From: UBA1794 sp050946375
Lineage (GTDB): Bacteria; Bacteroidota; Bacteroidia; Bacteroidales; Bacteroidaceae
Reading direction: 5' to 3'
DNA: 64,000 bases
Assembly (NCBI GenBank): GCA_050946375.1
Contig: JBMNUT010000003.1
Location: 62,001-126,000, forward strand
In this document: one piece after another, positions 50,796 through 58,885 of the stretch
How positions within the stretch are numbered: the stretch's first letter is position 1
Layout of the letters: the number at the start of each line of letters is the position of its first letter
Translations under genes and position numbers: made by a program
Notes under the pieces: model-generated
What the model was told of the DNA's origin: nothing
Databases searched by the model: none
What the model saw: the letters and a program-made list of their open reading frames with translations, nothing else

Positions 50796-51314
50796 TCAGA
50801 GTGTCTCCACTATTTCTTCGAGTTCTTTGCGCCGATGAGGCTGTGGGGCAGTCGTTTCGGCCGGATAGCCTAATGGAATGATGGCTATGGGCTCTATTTC
50901 ATCGGTCAGGTGGAAGAGCTTCCGGCAAAGGGCTGCGTCGAAATTGCATACCCAGCAGGTGCCTATTCCGCAGTCTGCCGCCGCCAGGCAAAGATGCTCG
51001 GTAGCGATGGCTACATCGACGTCGGCGTGGTCTTTCCCGTCGCTGGGGCGATGCCACGATTGGCTATGGTCGGCACAGCACAAGATGTAGAGCGGTGCCT
51101 GGCGAAACCAGTCGCGGTCGTAGCATTGGCGAATGACGGCTTGCGATTCGGGGCTTTGCAGAATGAAGAACTTCCAGGGCTGTTTGTTGACCGCTGAGGG
51201 CGACAGGCGCACACACTCCAGGATATAGTTCAACTTCTCTTCCTCTACCGGCTTGGACTGGTAGGCCCGTACGGAATATCGTGCGCCGACCAATGATTCG
51301 AAACGCTTATCCAT
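50796..51314 (-). CDS. Nitroreductase family protein
   Basis: About 172 residues from MDKRFESLVGARYSVRAYQSKP. The FMN-binding RYSVRAY (Arg-Ser-x-Arg) motif, SPSAVNKQPWKFFIL, and LAAADCGIGTCWVCNFDA match NfsB-like NAD(P)H:FMN nitroreductases. An 8-codon upstream extension is less likely. It lies 25 bases after glyA in the same direction. The natural acceptor is unknown. Confidence 0.9.
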   Translation of the reverse strand: MDKRFESLVGARYSVRAYQSKPVEEEKLNYILECVRLSPSAVNKQPWKFFILQSPESQAVIRQCYDRDWFRQAPLYILCCADHSQSWHRPSDGKDHADVDVAIATEHLCLAAADCGIGTCWVCNFDAALCRKLFHLTDEIEPIAIIPLGYPAETTAPQPHRRKELEEIVETL

Positions 51315-51339
51315 TTTCTCAGACTTATGGCGCAAGGGG

Positions 51340-52620
51340 TTAATAGGCGAAGATGGGATATTGTTTCATTGTCTCGTTGACGCGGCTGCGCACTGCGGCA
51401 ATAACCTTTTCGTCCTCGGGTGCGTTCAGCACGGTCTCGATCATTTCTGCAATCTCTTCCATGAATGCTTCTTTGGCGCCGCGGGTCGTGATGGCAGGTG
51501 TACCCAGACGGATGCCACTGGTCTGGAACGCTGAGCGAGAGTCGAAGGGCACCATGTTCTTATTTACGGTGATGTCGGCAGAAACAAGCGCTTTCTCGGC
51601 TACTTTACCCGTCAGTTCGGGATATTTTTCCCGCAGGTCTACCAGCATGGAGTGGTTGTCTGTGCCGCCGGATATGATGGTAAAGCCGCGTTTCATGAGC
51701 GCATCTGCCAAAGCGGCGGCGTTCTTCTTGACTTGCATCTGGTACTCCTTGAACGAAGGATCGAGTGCTTCTCCGAAGGCTACTGCCTTTGCGGCAATGA
51801 CGTGCTCCAGCGGTCCGCCCTGAATGCCGGGGAATACGGCAGAATCGAGCAGTTGGGACATCATTTTGATTTCCCCTTTCGGTGTTTTCTTGCCCCACGG
51901 ATTGGGGAAGTCTTTCCCCATCAGGATGATACCGCCGCGCGGTCCGCGCAGGGTCTTGTGGGTAGTGGAGGTTACGATATGGGCATATTTCAGCGGGTTG
52001 TCGAGCAATCCGGCAGCGATGAGGCCCGCCGGGTGCGCCATGTCTATCATCAGCAGGGCGCCCACCTCGTCGGCAATGGCACGCATGCGCTTGTAATCCC
52101 ATTCGCGGGAGTAGGCCGAGCCGCCTCCGATGATGAGTTTGGGGCGTTCGCGCAGGGCTACTTCTTCCATCTGGTCGTAGTCTACGCGTCCGGTTTCCTT
52201 CGATACGTTGTATTCGCAGGGGCTATATATGATACCCGAAGTGTTTACGGCCGAACCATGCGAGAGATGGCCGCCATGGGCGAGGTTCAATCCCATGAAC
52301 TTGTCGCCCGGATTCAGGCAGGCGAGGAACACGGCTGCGTTGGCTTGCGCGCCGGAGTGCGGTTGCACGTTGGCCCATTCGGCGCCGAAGAGTTTCTTTA
52401 CCCGTTCTATGGCAATGGTTTCGCTTTGGTCTACCACTTCGCAACCCCCGTAGTAGCGCTTTCCGGGGTATCCTTCGGCATATTTGTTGGTCAGGCAGGA
52501 GCCCATAGCCTGCATGACTTGGTCGCTTACGAAATTTTCCGATGCGATCAGCTCAATACCTTTGAGCTGACGTTGGTGTTCCTTTTCGATAATTTCAAAA
52601 ATCAAGTCGTCTCTTTTCAT
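51340..52620 (-). CDS. glyA: Serine hydroxymethyltransferase
   Basis: A 426-residue PLP enzyme that converts serine and tetrahydrofolate to glycine and methylene-THF. Visible motifs: GIELIASENFVSDQVMQAMGSCLTNKYAEGYPGKRYYGGCE, VDYDQMEE, and the PLP lysine in VTSTTHKTLRGPRGGIILMG. Full-length for the bacterial enzyme. A TACCTTTG box lies about 69 bases upstream. Downstream lies the nitroreductase gene, so the two may be one transcript. Confidence 0.98.
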   Translation of the reverse strand: MKRDDLIFEIIEKEHQRQLKGIELIASENFVSDQVMQAMGSCLTNKYAEGYPGKRYYGGCEVVDQSETIAIERVKKLFGAEWANVQPHSGAQANAAVFLACLNPGDKFMGLNLAHGGHLSHGSAVNTSGIIYSPCEYNVSKETGRVDYDQMEEVALRERPKLIIGGGSAYSREWDYKRMRAIADEVGALLMIDMAHPAGLIAAGLLDNPLKYAHIVTSTTHKTLRGPRGGIILMGKDFPNPWGKKTPKGEIKMMSQLLDSAVFPGIQGGPLEHVIAAKAVAFGEALDPSFKEYQMQVKKNAAALADALMKRGFTIISGGTDNHSMLVDLREKYPELTGKVAEKALVSADITVNKNMVPFDSRSAFQTSGIRLGTPAITTRGAKEAFMEEIAEMIETVLNAPEDEKVIAAVRSRVNETMKQYPIFAY

Positions 52621-52688
52621 TCTTTTCTACTGTTTTTTGGGGTTTGAGTGATAGGCATTGATACGGCTTTCCGGTGCCTTTTCGGGGG

Positions 52689-52696
52689 CAAAGGTA
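52689..52696 (-). promoter_or_regulatory. -7 box for glyA
   Basis: TACCTTTG on the minus strand, 69 bases before the start codon. Confidence 0.5.
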
Positions 52697-52716
52697 CGGT
52701 TTTTCGGGGAAAGCCT

Positions 52717-53286
52717 TTACTGCTTCTTGGGTTTCTTTTCGACGCTCCAGCCGAATTTCCCGATTTTTTCGCCCATCCCGTAGTAGGAACCGTGGAGATA
52801 GACGAGGGGGTGGCTGTCGGCGAGCTCGAACTTTCCAGTTTCGGGGTCGAGGTATTTGTCGTTGGCTCTTATGTTTACTACGTCGGAGATGAACATGTCG
52901 TGCGAACCGAGCGGGATGATTTCTTTCACGCGGCACTCGATGCTGAGCGGCGACTCGGCGATGGAGGGGGCTTGTACTACGGCTGAGGCGATGGGGGTGA
53001 GCCCGGTTTCGCGAAACTTGTTGTAGTCTCTGCCGGAGCGTACTCCGCACCAGTCGGTGGCATGCGCCATTTCTTCGGTCGTCAGGTTGATGACGTATTC
53101 CATATCCCGCTTGATTAGTTCGTAGGAGTGCCGTTCGCGGCGCACGGAGATGTAGCACATGGGCGGATTGGAGCAGATGGTTCCCGTCCAGGCTATGGTG
53201 AGCAGGTTGTATTCTTCGGGGCTTTTCCCGCAACTGACGAGTACTGCGGGCAGAGGATAAATCATGGTTCCTGGTTTCCAGTTCAT
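52717..53286 (-). CDS. Flavin reductase family protein
   Basis: About 189 residues from MNWKPGTMIYPLPAVLVSCG. The flavin reductase-like domain is visible: NLLTIAWTGTICSNPPMCYISVRRERHSYELI (FMN/FAD site), EYVINLTTEEMAHATDWCGVRSGRDYNKF, and GSHDMFISDVVNIRAND. The last part (GKIGKFGWSVEKKPKKQ) is basic. The upstream in-frame ATG at 53328 lies in the promoter (TATCTTTG), so it is rejected. These enzymes reduce free flavin for partner oxygenases; none is adjacent. Confidence 0.9.
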   Translation of the reverse strand: MNWKPGTMIYPLPAVLVSCGKSPEEYNLLTIAWTGTICSNPPMCYISVRRERHSYELIKRDMEYVINLTTEEMAHATDWCGVRSGRDYNKFRETGLTPIASAVVQAPSIAESPLSIECRVKEIIPLGSHDMFISDVVNIRANDKYLDPETGKFELADSHPLVYLHGSYYGMGEKIGKFGWSVEKKPKKQ

Positions 53287-53315
53287 AGGTTTGTGGAATT
53301 TTGGTGTTCGGTTTT

Positions 53316-53323
53316 CAAAGATA
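53316..53323 (-). promoter_or_regulatory. -7 box for the flavin reductase gene
   Basis: TATCTTTG on the minus strand, 30 bases before the chosen start codon. Confidence 0.6.
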
Positions 53324-53455
53324 GGCATAATATTTTTAGGAAAAGCCTCCTGGCGTGTAAAAAATCGGATTTGCTGGGAAGCGAGGAGAAGTTATTCTTT
53401 TTTTCCAAGGGCATGCGGGGCGGCGGAAAAAGGGATGCAGGGGAAGCGGAAATTT

Positions 53456-53521
53456 GATGCAAGGCTTCTTCGAAATTGATGCAAGGCTTCTTCGAAATTG
53501 ATGCAAGACTTTTCGGGAACC
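53456..53521. repeat. Tandem 22-bp repeat, three units
   Basis: GATGCAAGGCTTCTTCGAAATT occurs at 53456-53477 and 53478-53499, identical, and a third diverged unit follows at 53500-53521 (GATGCAAGACTTTTCGGGAACC). The unit is a member of the interspersed family (GATGCAAGGCTT core). Confidence 0.85.
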
Positions 53522-53576
53522 GATGCGGGCCGGTTGGGTGTGGTCTTGCCTGTGTGTTTCTCTTCATGGGGCATGG

Positions 53577-53611
53577 AAAAAATCCGGGCCACGCTTGTGG
53601 CGCAGCCCGGA
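53577..53611 (-). terminator. Terminator of the glutamine synthetase gene
   Basis: On the minus strand TCCGGGC (53611-53605) pairs with GCCCGGA (53589-53583) around an inner CCAC/GTGG stem, followed by six T. Confidence 0.85.
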
Positions 53612-53660
53612 CTCTTTAGCCTCACCCTCGGGCGGGGAGGCTTCCCCTTTTTACAGCCTA

Positions 53661-55850
53661 TTATCTGATGAACAGTAGCTCGCGATATTTAGGCAAAGTC
53701 CACATCTGGTCGTCTACGATGAGCTCCAGTTTGTCGATATGATAGCGTATCTGGTCGAGCATCGGGGCGATTTCGTCGTGGTAGGCGATGGCTTTTTCGC
53801 GCTCGCTCGTTATCTTGTTGGCTATCTTCCGCGCCTCGACCATGGCGTCTACATGCTCTTTGATGTAGGTCGTGTGCTCGGAGATTTTGCGTATGATTGC
53901 CATGTTTTCGGTAGAGAGCTTGCCGGCTTCTTCTTCCGGGAACAGGGATTTTATCTTGCATACGTTGTCGAGCAGTTTGGTCTGGTACTCGATGGCGACG
54001 GGAACGATGTGGTTCATGACCAAATCGCCCAGTACGCGGGCTTCAATCTGTATCTTCTTCGTGTAGGTTTCCCACTTCACTTCGTTGCGTGCTTCCAGCT
54101 CTTTTCGGGTCATCACGTGGGTGGATTCGAACATGCGTATGCTCTCGGGGGTGAGATACTGGTCGAAGATGATGGGGCAGCTCGTCTCGCAGTCGAGTCC
54201 GCGGCGTGCAGCTTCGGCTTTCCACTCTTCGCTGTAGCCGTTTCCGTCGAAGCGGATGGCTTTGCACTCCTTGATGTATTTGCGGATTACCTGTATGATG
54301 GCCGACATTTTGGGCTCTCCTTTTGCGATGAGCTCGTCGGTTTCCTTCTTGAAGTCGCGCAACTGTTCGGCCACGGCCGTGTTGAGGGCAATCATGGCAC
54401 TCGCGCAGTTTGCTTCCGAGCCTACGGCGCGGAACTCAAAACGGTTGCCGGTGAAGGCAAAGGGAGAGGTGCGGTTGCGGTCGGTGTTGTCGATCATCAG
54501 TTCCGGGATTTGGGGGATGTCGAGCTTCATGCCGTGCTTTCCGCCCAGGGCGAGGAGCTTTTCGATGGAACTGTCTTCCATGTGGTCAAGCACCTTGCTG
54601 AGCTGTTCGCCGAGGAAGGAGGATATGATGGCGGGGGGCGCCTCGTTTGCTCCCAGGCGGTGGGCGTTGGTGGCACTCATGATGGAGGCTTTCAGCAGTC
54701 CGTTATGCCGATAGACGGCCATCAGCGTATTGACGACGAAGGTGATGAAGCGCAGGTTGTCTTCGGCGCTCTTCCCCGGGGCCATGAGCAGTACGCCGGT
54801 GTCGGTGCCGAGCGACCAATTGTTGTGCTTTCCCGAGCCGTTTATTCCCTTGAAGGGCTTCTCGTGGAGCAATACGCGGAAGCTGTGGGCGCGGGCCACC
54901 CGCTTCATGAGCGACATGAGGAGCATGTTGTGGTCTACGGCCAGGTTGCATTCCTCAAAGATGGGGGCGAGCTCGAACTGGTTGGGCGCTACTTCGTTGT
55001 GGCGCGTCTTGACCGGTATACCCAACTCCAGGGCCTGTATCTCCAAGTCTTTCATGAAAGCTGCCACACGGGTAGGTATCGAGCCGAAGTAGTGGTCTTC
55101 GAGCTGTTGGTTTTTCGAGGCTTCGTGGCCCATCAGCGTGCGTCCGGTCAGCAGCAGGTCGGGGCGTGCGCCGTAGAGTCCTTCGTCGATGAGGAAATAT
55201 TCCTGTTCCCAGCCCAGATAGGCGAACACTTTTTTTACTTCGGGGTCGAAGTAGTGGCAGACGTCGACGGCGGCTTTGTTGACGGCACTCAGTGCTTTCA
55301 GCAGCGGCGCCTTATAGTCGAGCGATTCGCCGGTGTAGGCGATGAATACGGTGGGTATGCACAGCGTGTCGTCTACTACGAATACGGGAGAAGAGGGGTC
55401 CCATGCGCTGTATCCGCGTGCCTCGAAGGTGTTGCGTATGCCGCCGTTGGGGAAAGAGGAGGCATCCGGCTCTTGCTGCACGAGGAGTTTTCCGGAAAAC
55501 TCTTCCATAACGCCGCCTTTACCGTCGTGCTCGATGAAAGCGTCGTGCTTCTCGGCTGTGCCTTCGGTCAGCGGCTGGAACCAGTGGGTATAGTGGGTAG
55601 CGCCCAGCTCCATGGCCCAGCGTTTCATGCCTTCGGCCACTTTGTCGGCAATTTCGCGGTCGAGTGTGGCGCCATTGTCTATGGCGTTCACCAGTTTGGT
55701 ATAGACTGCCGTGGGCAGGTACTTGAACATCTTTTCGCGGTTGAATACGTATTTGGCAAAATACTCTTCGGGCCGCTCCGAGGGCGTAGGCACTTCCATC
55801 GGTTTCGTCTGGAAGGCTTTTTCTACTACTCTGAATCTTAGTTTTGACAT
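53661..55850 (-). CDS. glnN: Glutamine synthetase type III
   Basis: 729 residues from MSKLRFRVVEKAFQTKP, the expected size for GSIII. It makes glutamine from glutamate, ammonia and ATP. Signatures are YFAKYVFNREKMFKYLP, THYTHWFQPLTEGTAEKHDAF, PVFVVDDTLCIPTVFIAYTGESLDYKAPL, QEYFLIDEGLYGARPDLLLTGRTLMG, KTRHNEVAPNQFELAPIFEECN and LLHEKPFKGINGSGKHNNWSLGTD. It is the dodecameric form common in Bacteroides. It lies 40 bases downstream of amtB, followed by a terminator. Ammonium import, PII sensing and assimilation are thus adjacent. Confidence 0.98.
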   Translation of the reverse strand: MSKLRFRVVEKAFQTKPMEVPTPSERPEEYFAKYVFNREKMFKYLPTAVYTKLVNAIDNGATLDREIADKVAEGMKRWAMELGATHYTHWFQPLTEGTAEKHDAFIEHDGKGGVMEEFSGKLLVQQEPDASSFPNGGIRNTFEARGYSAWDPSSPVFVVDDTLCIPTVFIAYTGESLDYKAPLLKALSAVNKAAVDVCHYFDPEVKKVFAYLGWEQEYFLIDEGLYGARPDLLLTGRTLMGHEASKNQQLEDHYFGSIPTRVAAFMKDLEIQALELGIPVKTRHNEVAPNQFELAPIFEECNLAVDHNMLLMSLMKRVARAHSFRVLLHEKPFKGINGSGKHNNWSLGTDTGVLLMAPGKSAEDNLRFITFVVNTLMAVYRHNGLLKASIMSATNAHRLGANEAPPAIISSFLGEQLSKVLDHMEDSSIEKLLALGGKHGMKLDIPQIPELMIDNTDRNRTSPFAFTGNRFEFRAVGSEANCASAMIALNTAVAEQLRDFKKETDELIAKGEPKMSAIIQVIRKYIKECKAIRFDGNGYSEEWKAEAARRGLDCETSCPIIFDQYLTPESIRMFESTHVMTRKELEARNEVKWETYTKKIQIEARVLGDLVMNHIVPVAIEYQTKLLDNVCKIKSLFPEEEAGKLSTENMAIIRKISEHTTYIKEHVDAMVEARKIANKITSEREKAIAYHDEIAPMLDQIRYHIDKLELIVDDQMWTLPKYRELLFIR

Positions 55851-55890
55851 ATTATATTGAACTGAATAAAGGGTTTGCGGAATGTTGTTT

Positions 55891-57267
55891 TTAGCGGTTG
55901 TAGGCCGATTCACCATGCTCGTAGAAGTCGAGTCCTTCTTCTTCCACTCGCTTGTCGACCCGAATGCCGATCAGGGCGTCGACTATCTTATATAAGATGA
56001 AAGTGATGACTGCGCTGTACACAATGGATATGACGGTTGTGATGATCTGTATCCACAATTGGTGCCAGTCGCCATAGAGTGCTCCTTCTACACCATCTGC
56101 TCCCGTAATGAATTGCGTGGCAAATACGCCGGTCAGTATGGAGCCTACGATACCGCCTATGCCGTGTACGCCGAAAGCGTCGAGCGCATCGTCATATTTG
56201 AACTTCGGTTTGATGTACGCCACCATGAAATAACAGATAATGGGCGTGATGATTCCGATGGCAAATGCTCCTAACAGGTCCACAGTGCCTGCGGCAGGCG
56301 TGATGGCCACCAGTCCGGCTACGGCTCCGGTGCAAGCCCCTACGGTAGTCATCTTCTTGTTTACGAGCCAATCGATGGTCATCCATACCGTTGCGGCTAC
56401 GGCAGTTGCCGTGTGGGTTACGAGAAATGCGTTTGCAGCCAGCCCGTCTGCTGCCAATCCGCTGCCCGCGTTGAATCCGAACCAGCCCAGCCAGAGGAAA
56501 GCCATGCCCATAAATACGAAAGTGATGTTGTGGGGCAGGATTGCATGCCCGGCTTTGTAATCTTCACGCTTGCCAATCATGATGGCCATGATGAGGGCTG
56601 AAATTCCGGCGTTGATGTGTACGACCGTACCGCCGGCGAAATCGATGGCGCCCATCTGCTGAAGGAATCCGCCGCCCCATACCCAGTGGGCCATAGGGAA
56701 GTAGGCAAGGATGACCCAAAGCAGGATAAATACGATATAGCCGCTGAACTTGATGCGCTCGGCGAAGGCGCCCAGGATGAGTGCAGGCGTGATTAAGGCG
56801 AACATGCACTGGAACATGACGAAAGTAAGCTCGGGGATGTTGCCGGTTGTGAGCGTATCGATCGTGATGCCCGAGAGGAACACTTTGTCAAATCCACCAA
56901 TGAAGAAGCCGAGCGGATTACCGGAATCCATGAATCCGGTGCCGAACGCCCAGGAATAACCGAAGGCTATCCACAGGATACTGACGGCTCCCACGATGAA
57001 CATGGTCTGCATAATGACGCTCAACATGTTCTTCTGGCGTACCAAACCGCCGTAGAACAGGGCAATACCCGGAATGCTCATGAGCAAAACGAGGATAGTT
57101 GCGGTAATCATCCATGCCGTATTGCCCGTATCGAGCACGGGGGCTGCGCTTTCGCATGCGGCTGAGGTTGCCTCTTGTGCATGGGCAGTGGCGGCAAACA
57201 AGCATAGCAAAACGGTGGTCATGAGGCATCGTGTGCTTGTGAGGTATGTAGCTAATTTCTTAATCAT
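55891..57267 (-). CDS. amtB: Ammonium transporter
   Basis: A 458-residue polytopic protein with a signal-like N terminus (TAHAQ at 28-32) and eleven expected membrane helices. Family marks are NTAWMITATILVLLMSIPGIALFYGGLVRQKNMLS, the pore-lining AHWVWGGGF (His) and FDFAGGTVVHINAG-like IDFAGGTVVHINAGISALIMA, and FGVHGIGGIVGSILTGVFA (second His). It conducts ammonia into the cell and is regulated by the PII protein encoded just upstream (79 bases away). Confidence 0.97.
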   Translation of the reverse strand: MIKKLATYLTSTRCLMTTVLLCLFAATAHAQEATSAACESAAPVLDTGNTAWMITATILVLLMSIPGIALFYGGLVRQKNMLSVIMQTMFIVGAVSILWIAFGYSWAFGTGFMDSGNPLGFFIGGFDKVFLSGITIDTLTTGNIPELTFVMFQCMFALITPALILGAFAERIKFSGYIVFILLWVILAYFPMAHWVWGGGFLQQMGAIDFAGGTVVHINAGISALIMAIMIGKREDYKAGHAILPHNITFVFMGMAFLWLGWFGFNAGSGLAADGLAANAFLVTHTATAVAATVWMTIDWLVNKKMTTVGACTGAVAGLVAITPAAGTVDLLGAFAIGIITPIICYFMVAYIKPKFKYDDALDAFGVHGIGGIVGSILTGVFATQFITGADGVEGALYGDWHQLWIQIITTVISIVYSAVITFILYKIVDALIGIRVDKRVEEEGLDFYEHGESAYNR

Positions 57268-57346
57268 AGTGTTTCTTGTTTTTGAAAGGTAGTTGGAAAA
57301 TGCGGTTTTATTTGCCGGATTCTGTTATAAGTCTCGCTGCTTGGGG

Positions 57347-57703
57347 CTATTTCTCCTGCTCGGCATTGTAGAGCGATATGTCGCCGCGTTCGCCGGTGCG
57401 AATGCGAATGGCGTCTTCCACCGGTATGACGAAGATGCGTCCGTCGCCGATTTCGCCGGTTTGTGCGCTTGACAGTATGGCCTGGACCGTCTTTTCTACA
57501 TTTTTGTCGCGTACGACGATGGAGACGAGTATCCGCTCGATGGAACTTGTGTCGTAGACTACTCCGCGATAGATGCGTCCCTCGCGCGTTTTCCCTATCC
57601 CGCGTACGTCGTAATAGGAGAACCACTCGATATCGGCGGCTAATAAAGCGGCTTTTACATCCTCGAATCGGCTCCGGCGGATGATGGCTTCAATTTTCTT
57701 CAT
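57347..57703 (-). CDS. glnK: PII nitrogen regulatory protein (GlnK/GlnB)
   Basis: A 118-residue PII protein: MKKIEAIIRRSRFEDVKAAL, the T-loop EGRIYRGVVYDTSS (Tyr45-Arg-Gly and the equivalent of the uridylylated Tyr51 at Tyr50), and the C-terminal signature TGEIGDGRIFVIPVEDAIRIRTGERGD. It senses 2-oxoglutarate and ATP/ADP and plugs AmtB. The pairing with amtB is the classical glnK-amtB arrangement. The neighbouring barrel gene is 61 bases upstream. Confidence 0.95.
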   Translation of the reverse strand: MKKIEAIIRRSRFEDVKAALLAADIEWFSYYDVRGIGKTREGRIYRGVVYDTSSIERILVSIVVRDKNVEKTVQAILSSAQTGEIGDGRIFVIPVEDAIRIRTGERGDISLYNAEQEK

Positions 57704-57764
57704 GATGGTCTTTTGTTTATATATTGTGAGTGTTTGTTGTTTGTTCGGCTGTTCTCTCTTGTTT

Positions 57765-58490
57765 TTACAGGCTCAGTCCGACTACGAAGTAGGCTCCTTC
57801 GGTTGCCGGATTCCAGATGGCTTTCCCGAAAAGGGGGAGTGAAAAGGTATTCGTAATCTTGATTTCTTTCGAAACTCCCAGGGCTACGTTCGAGACCTCA
57901 AAGCCTCTCGCTCCGTTTCGCTCGCCTTCGATGAAATTGTAGAAGCTCGTTTCCCAAGGTACGGCCCCGATTTCGGCAGTCCAGTCGAGCCCTCCCAGTT
58001 TGAAGGGGGCTGAAATCTCAAAATAGGAGGAATAAGCGCGGTCGCCATTCTTCTTTATTCCGTCGTTGCCTGCAAAATTCGTGTACCAGTTGAGGGCCAA
58101 GAAGCCAAAGTCATAGCCGATTTGCGCTTCGAATACGTGCTGCGTGTTCCGGGCGCCATAGTGAAAATAGCCGGCGCCCTGGTCAAACCAGTAATCCGTC
58201 ACGGAAACGCTGAATCCCTTGAGGCTGTATCCTAAAGTCAGGTCGAACTCCCGGGCGTTTTCCTTGCTGAATTCGACCGAACCCCATCCGCTCAGCGACA
58301 AACCCTTATAGGCAATGGATGCGGCGGGCTGGATACTTGCATTTCCCAGGCTTTGACCGCGCCAAATGTATTGGCTCACGATGTCTGCTCCTACGTTTGC
58401 TTCCAGTTTGTCTTGTGCGACTGTCGAAAGAGGGAAGCTGATTGCGGTCATTGCCAGCAATGCTAATCTTTGTGTCTTCTTCTTGTCCAT
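57765..58490 (-). CDS. Outer-membrane beta-barrel protein, TorF-like putative porin
   Basis: A 241-residue product with a signal peptide (1-25, LSTVAQ) and a beta-strand-rich body (DIVSQYIWRGQSLGNASIQPAASIAYKGLSLSGWGSVEFS, FDLTLGYSLKGFSVSVTDYWFDQGAGY) ending AYFVVGLSL. The SQYIWRGxSL start matches TorF/Gcw_chp putative porins. It sits at the head of the PII-AmtB-glutamine synthetase genes and probably belongs to the same nitrogen-regulated unit; transport of a nitrogen compound is an inference from position. Confidence 0.83.
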   Translation of the reverse strand: MDKKKTQRLALLAMTAISFPLSTVAQDKLEANVGADIVSQYIWRGQSLGNASIQPAASIAYKGLSLSGWGSVEFSKENAREFDLTLGYSLKGFSVSVTDYWFDQGAGYFHYGARNTQHVFEAQIGYDFGFLALNWYTNFAGNDGIKKNGDRAYSSYFEISAPFKLGGLDWTAEIGAVPWETSFYNFIEGERNGARGFEVSNVALGVSKEIKITNTFSLPLFGKAIWNPATEGAYFVVGLSL

Positions 58491-58813
58491 ACGCTTTTCT
58501 CTTTTAGTTAGTGGTGGAACTTGGTGGTAGTTTTTCTTTTTATTTGTGCGTTATTTTGTTTTCATATTCCTGTTTTCGATTTCTTTTTGTCTTGTTTCTG
58601 ATGCAAAAATATGGCTTTTTGATATTTCAAGGCTTATTCTTGGCAAAATATATGGCAGAAAAATTATTTGAGTTTCGTTTTGTTTTAATTATAGTCTGTA
58701 TTGTATGAAAATGCTAATAAGAAGTCCTTAAATTGTTGCTAATTGATATATTTTATATTTGCCGTTATTTTTTGTTTGCTGCAGTTTTTTTCTTTTGGGG
58801 GCTGGCAGGGGTA
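58491..58813. other. AT-rich gap upstream of the nitrogen operon
   Basis: About 320 bases, strongly AT-rich, without a supported gene. It should carry the minus-strand promoter of the barrel-PII-amtB-glnN unit; a TATTTTTG box lies at 58604-58611 but its -33 is poor, and no sigma-54 site was seen. A plus-strand promoter-like pair is at 58733-58761. Confidence 0.5.
58733..58761 (+). promoter_or_regulatory. Promoter-like site without a known gene
   Basis: TTG at 58733-58735 and TATATTTG at 58754-58761 on the plus strand, 18 bases apart. It points at the dapL 3' end and could start an antisense or small RNA. No terminator on that strand follows closely. Confidence 0.35.
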
Positions 58814-58849
58814 TAAAAAAAGCGGCTGCTTCAGCATTGAAGCAGCCGC
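58814..58849 (-). terminator. Terminator of dapL
   Basis: GCGGCTGCTTCA (58849-58838 on the minus strand) and TGAAGCAGCCGC (58833-58822) form a 12-bp stem followed by a run of seven T. Confidence 0.9.
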
Positions 58850-58885
58850 ATGTATGGGGTTAACCGGGCGGGCTTTCGGGTGGAG

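Larger units (their letters stand above)
53287..53660. other. Gap between glutamine synthetase and flavin reductase genes
   Basis: The 374 bases hold the flavin reductase -7 box (53316-53323), interspersed and 22-bp tandem repeats (about 53411-53521), and the glutamine synthetase terminator (53577-53611). No gene is seen. Confidence 0.6.

Noticed and set aside
53456..53521. A short CRISPR array
   Set aside because: Units abut without spacers, are 22 bases long and only three in number; no cas genes are near.
53739..55841. A 700-codon plus-strand open frame opposite the glutamine synthetase gene
   Set aside because: The minus strand encodes a full, motif-complete glutamine synthetase III; the antisense frame is a by-product of codon bias. 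Similar long antisense frames opposite dcp, glgB, the phosphohexomutase and the tandem GH43 gene were dismissed for the same reason.
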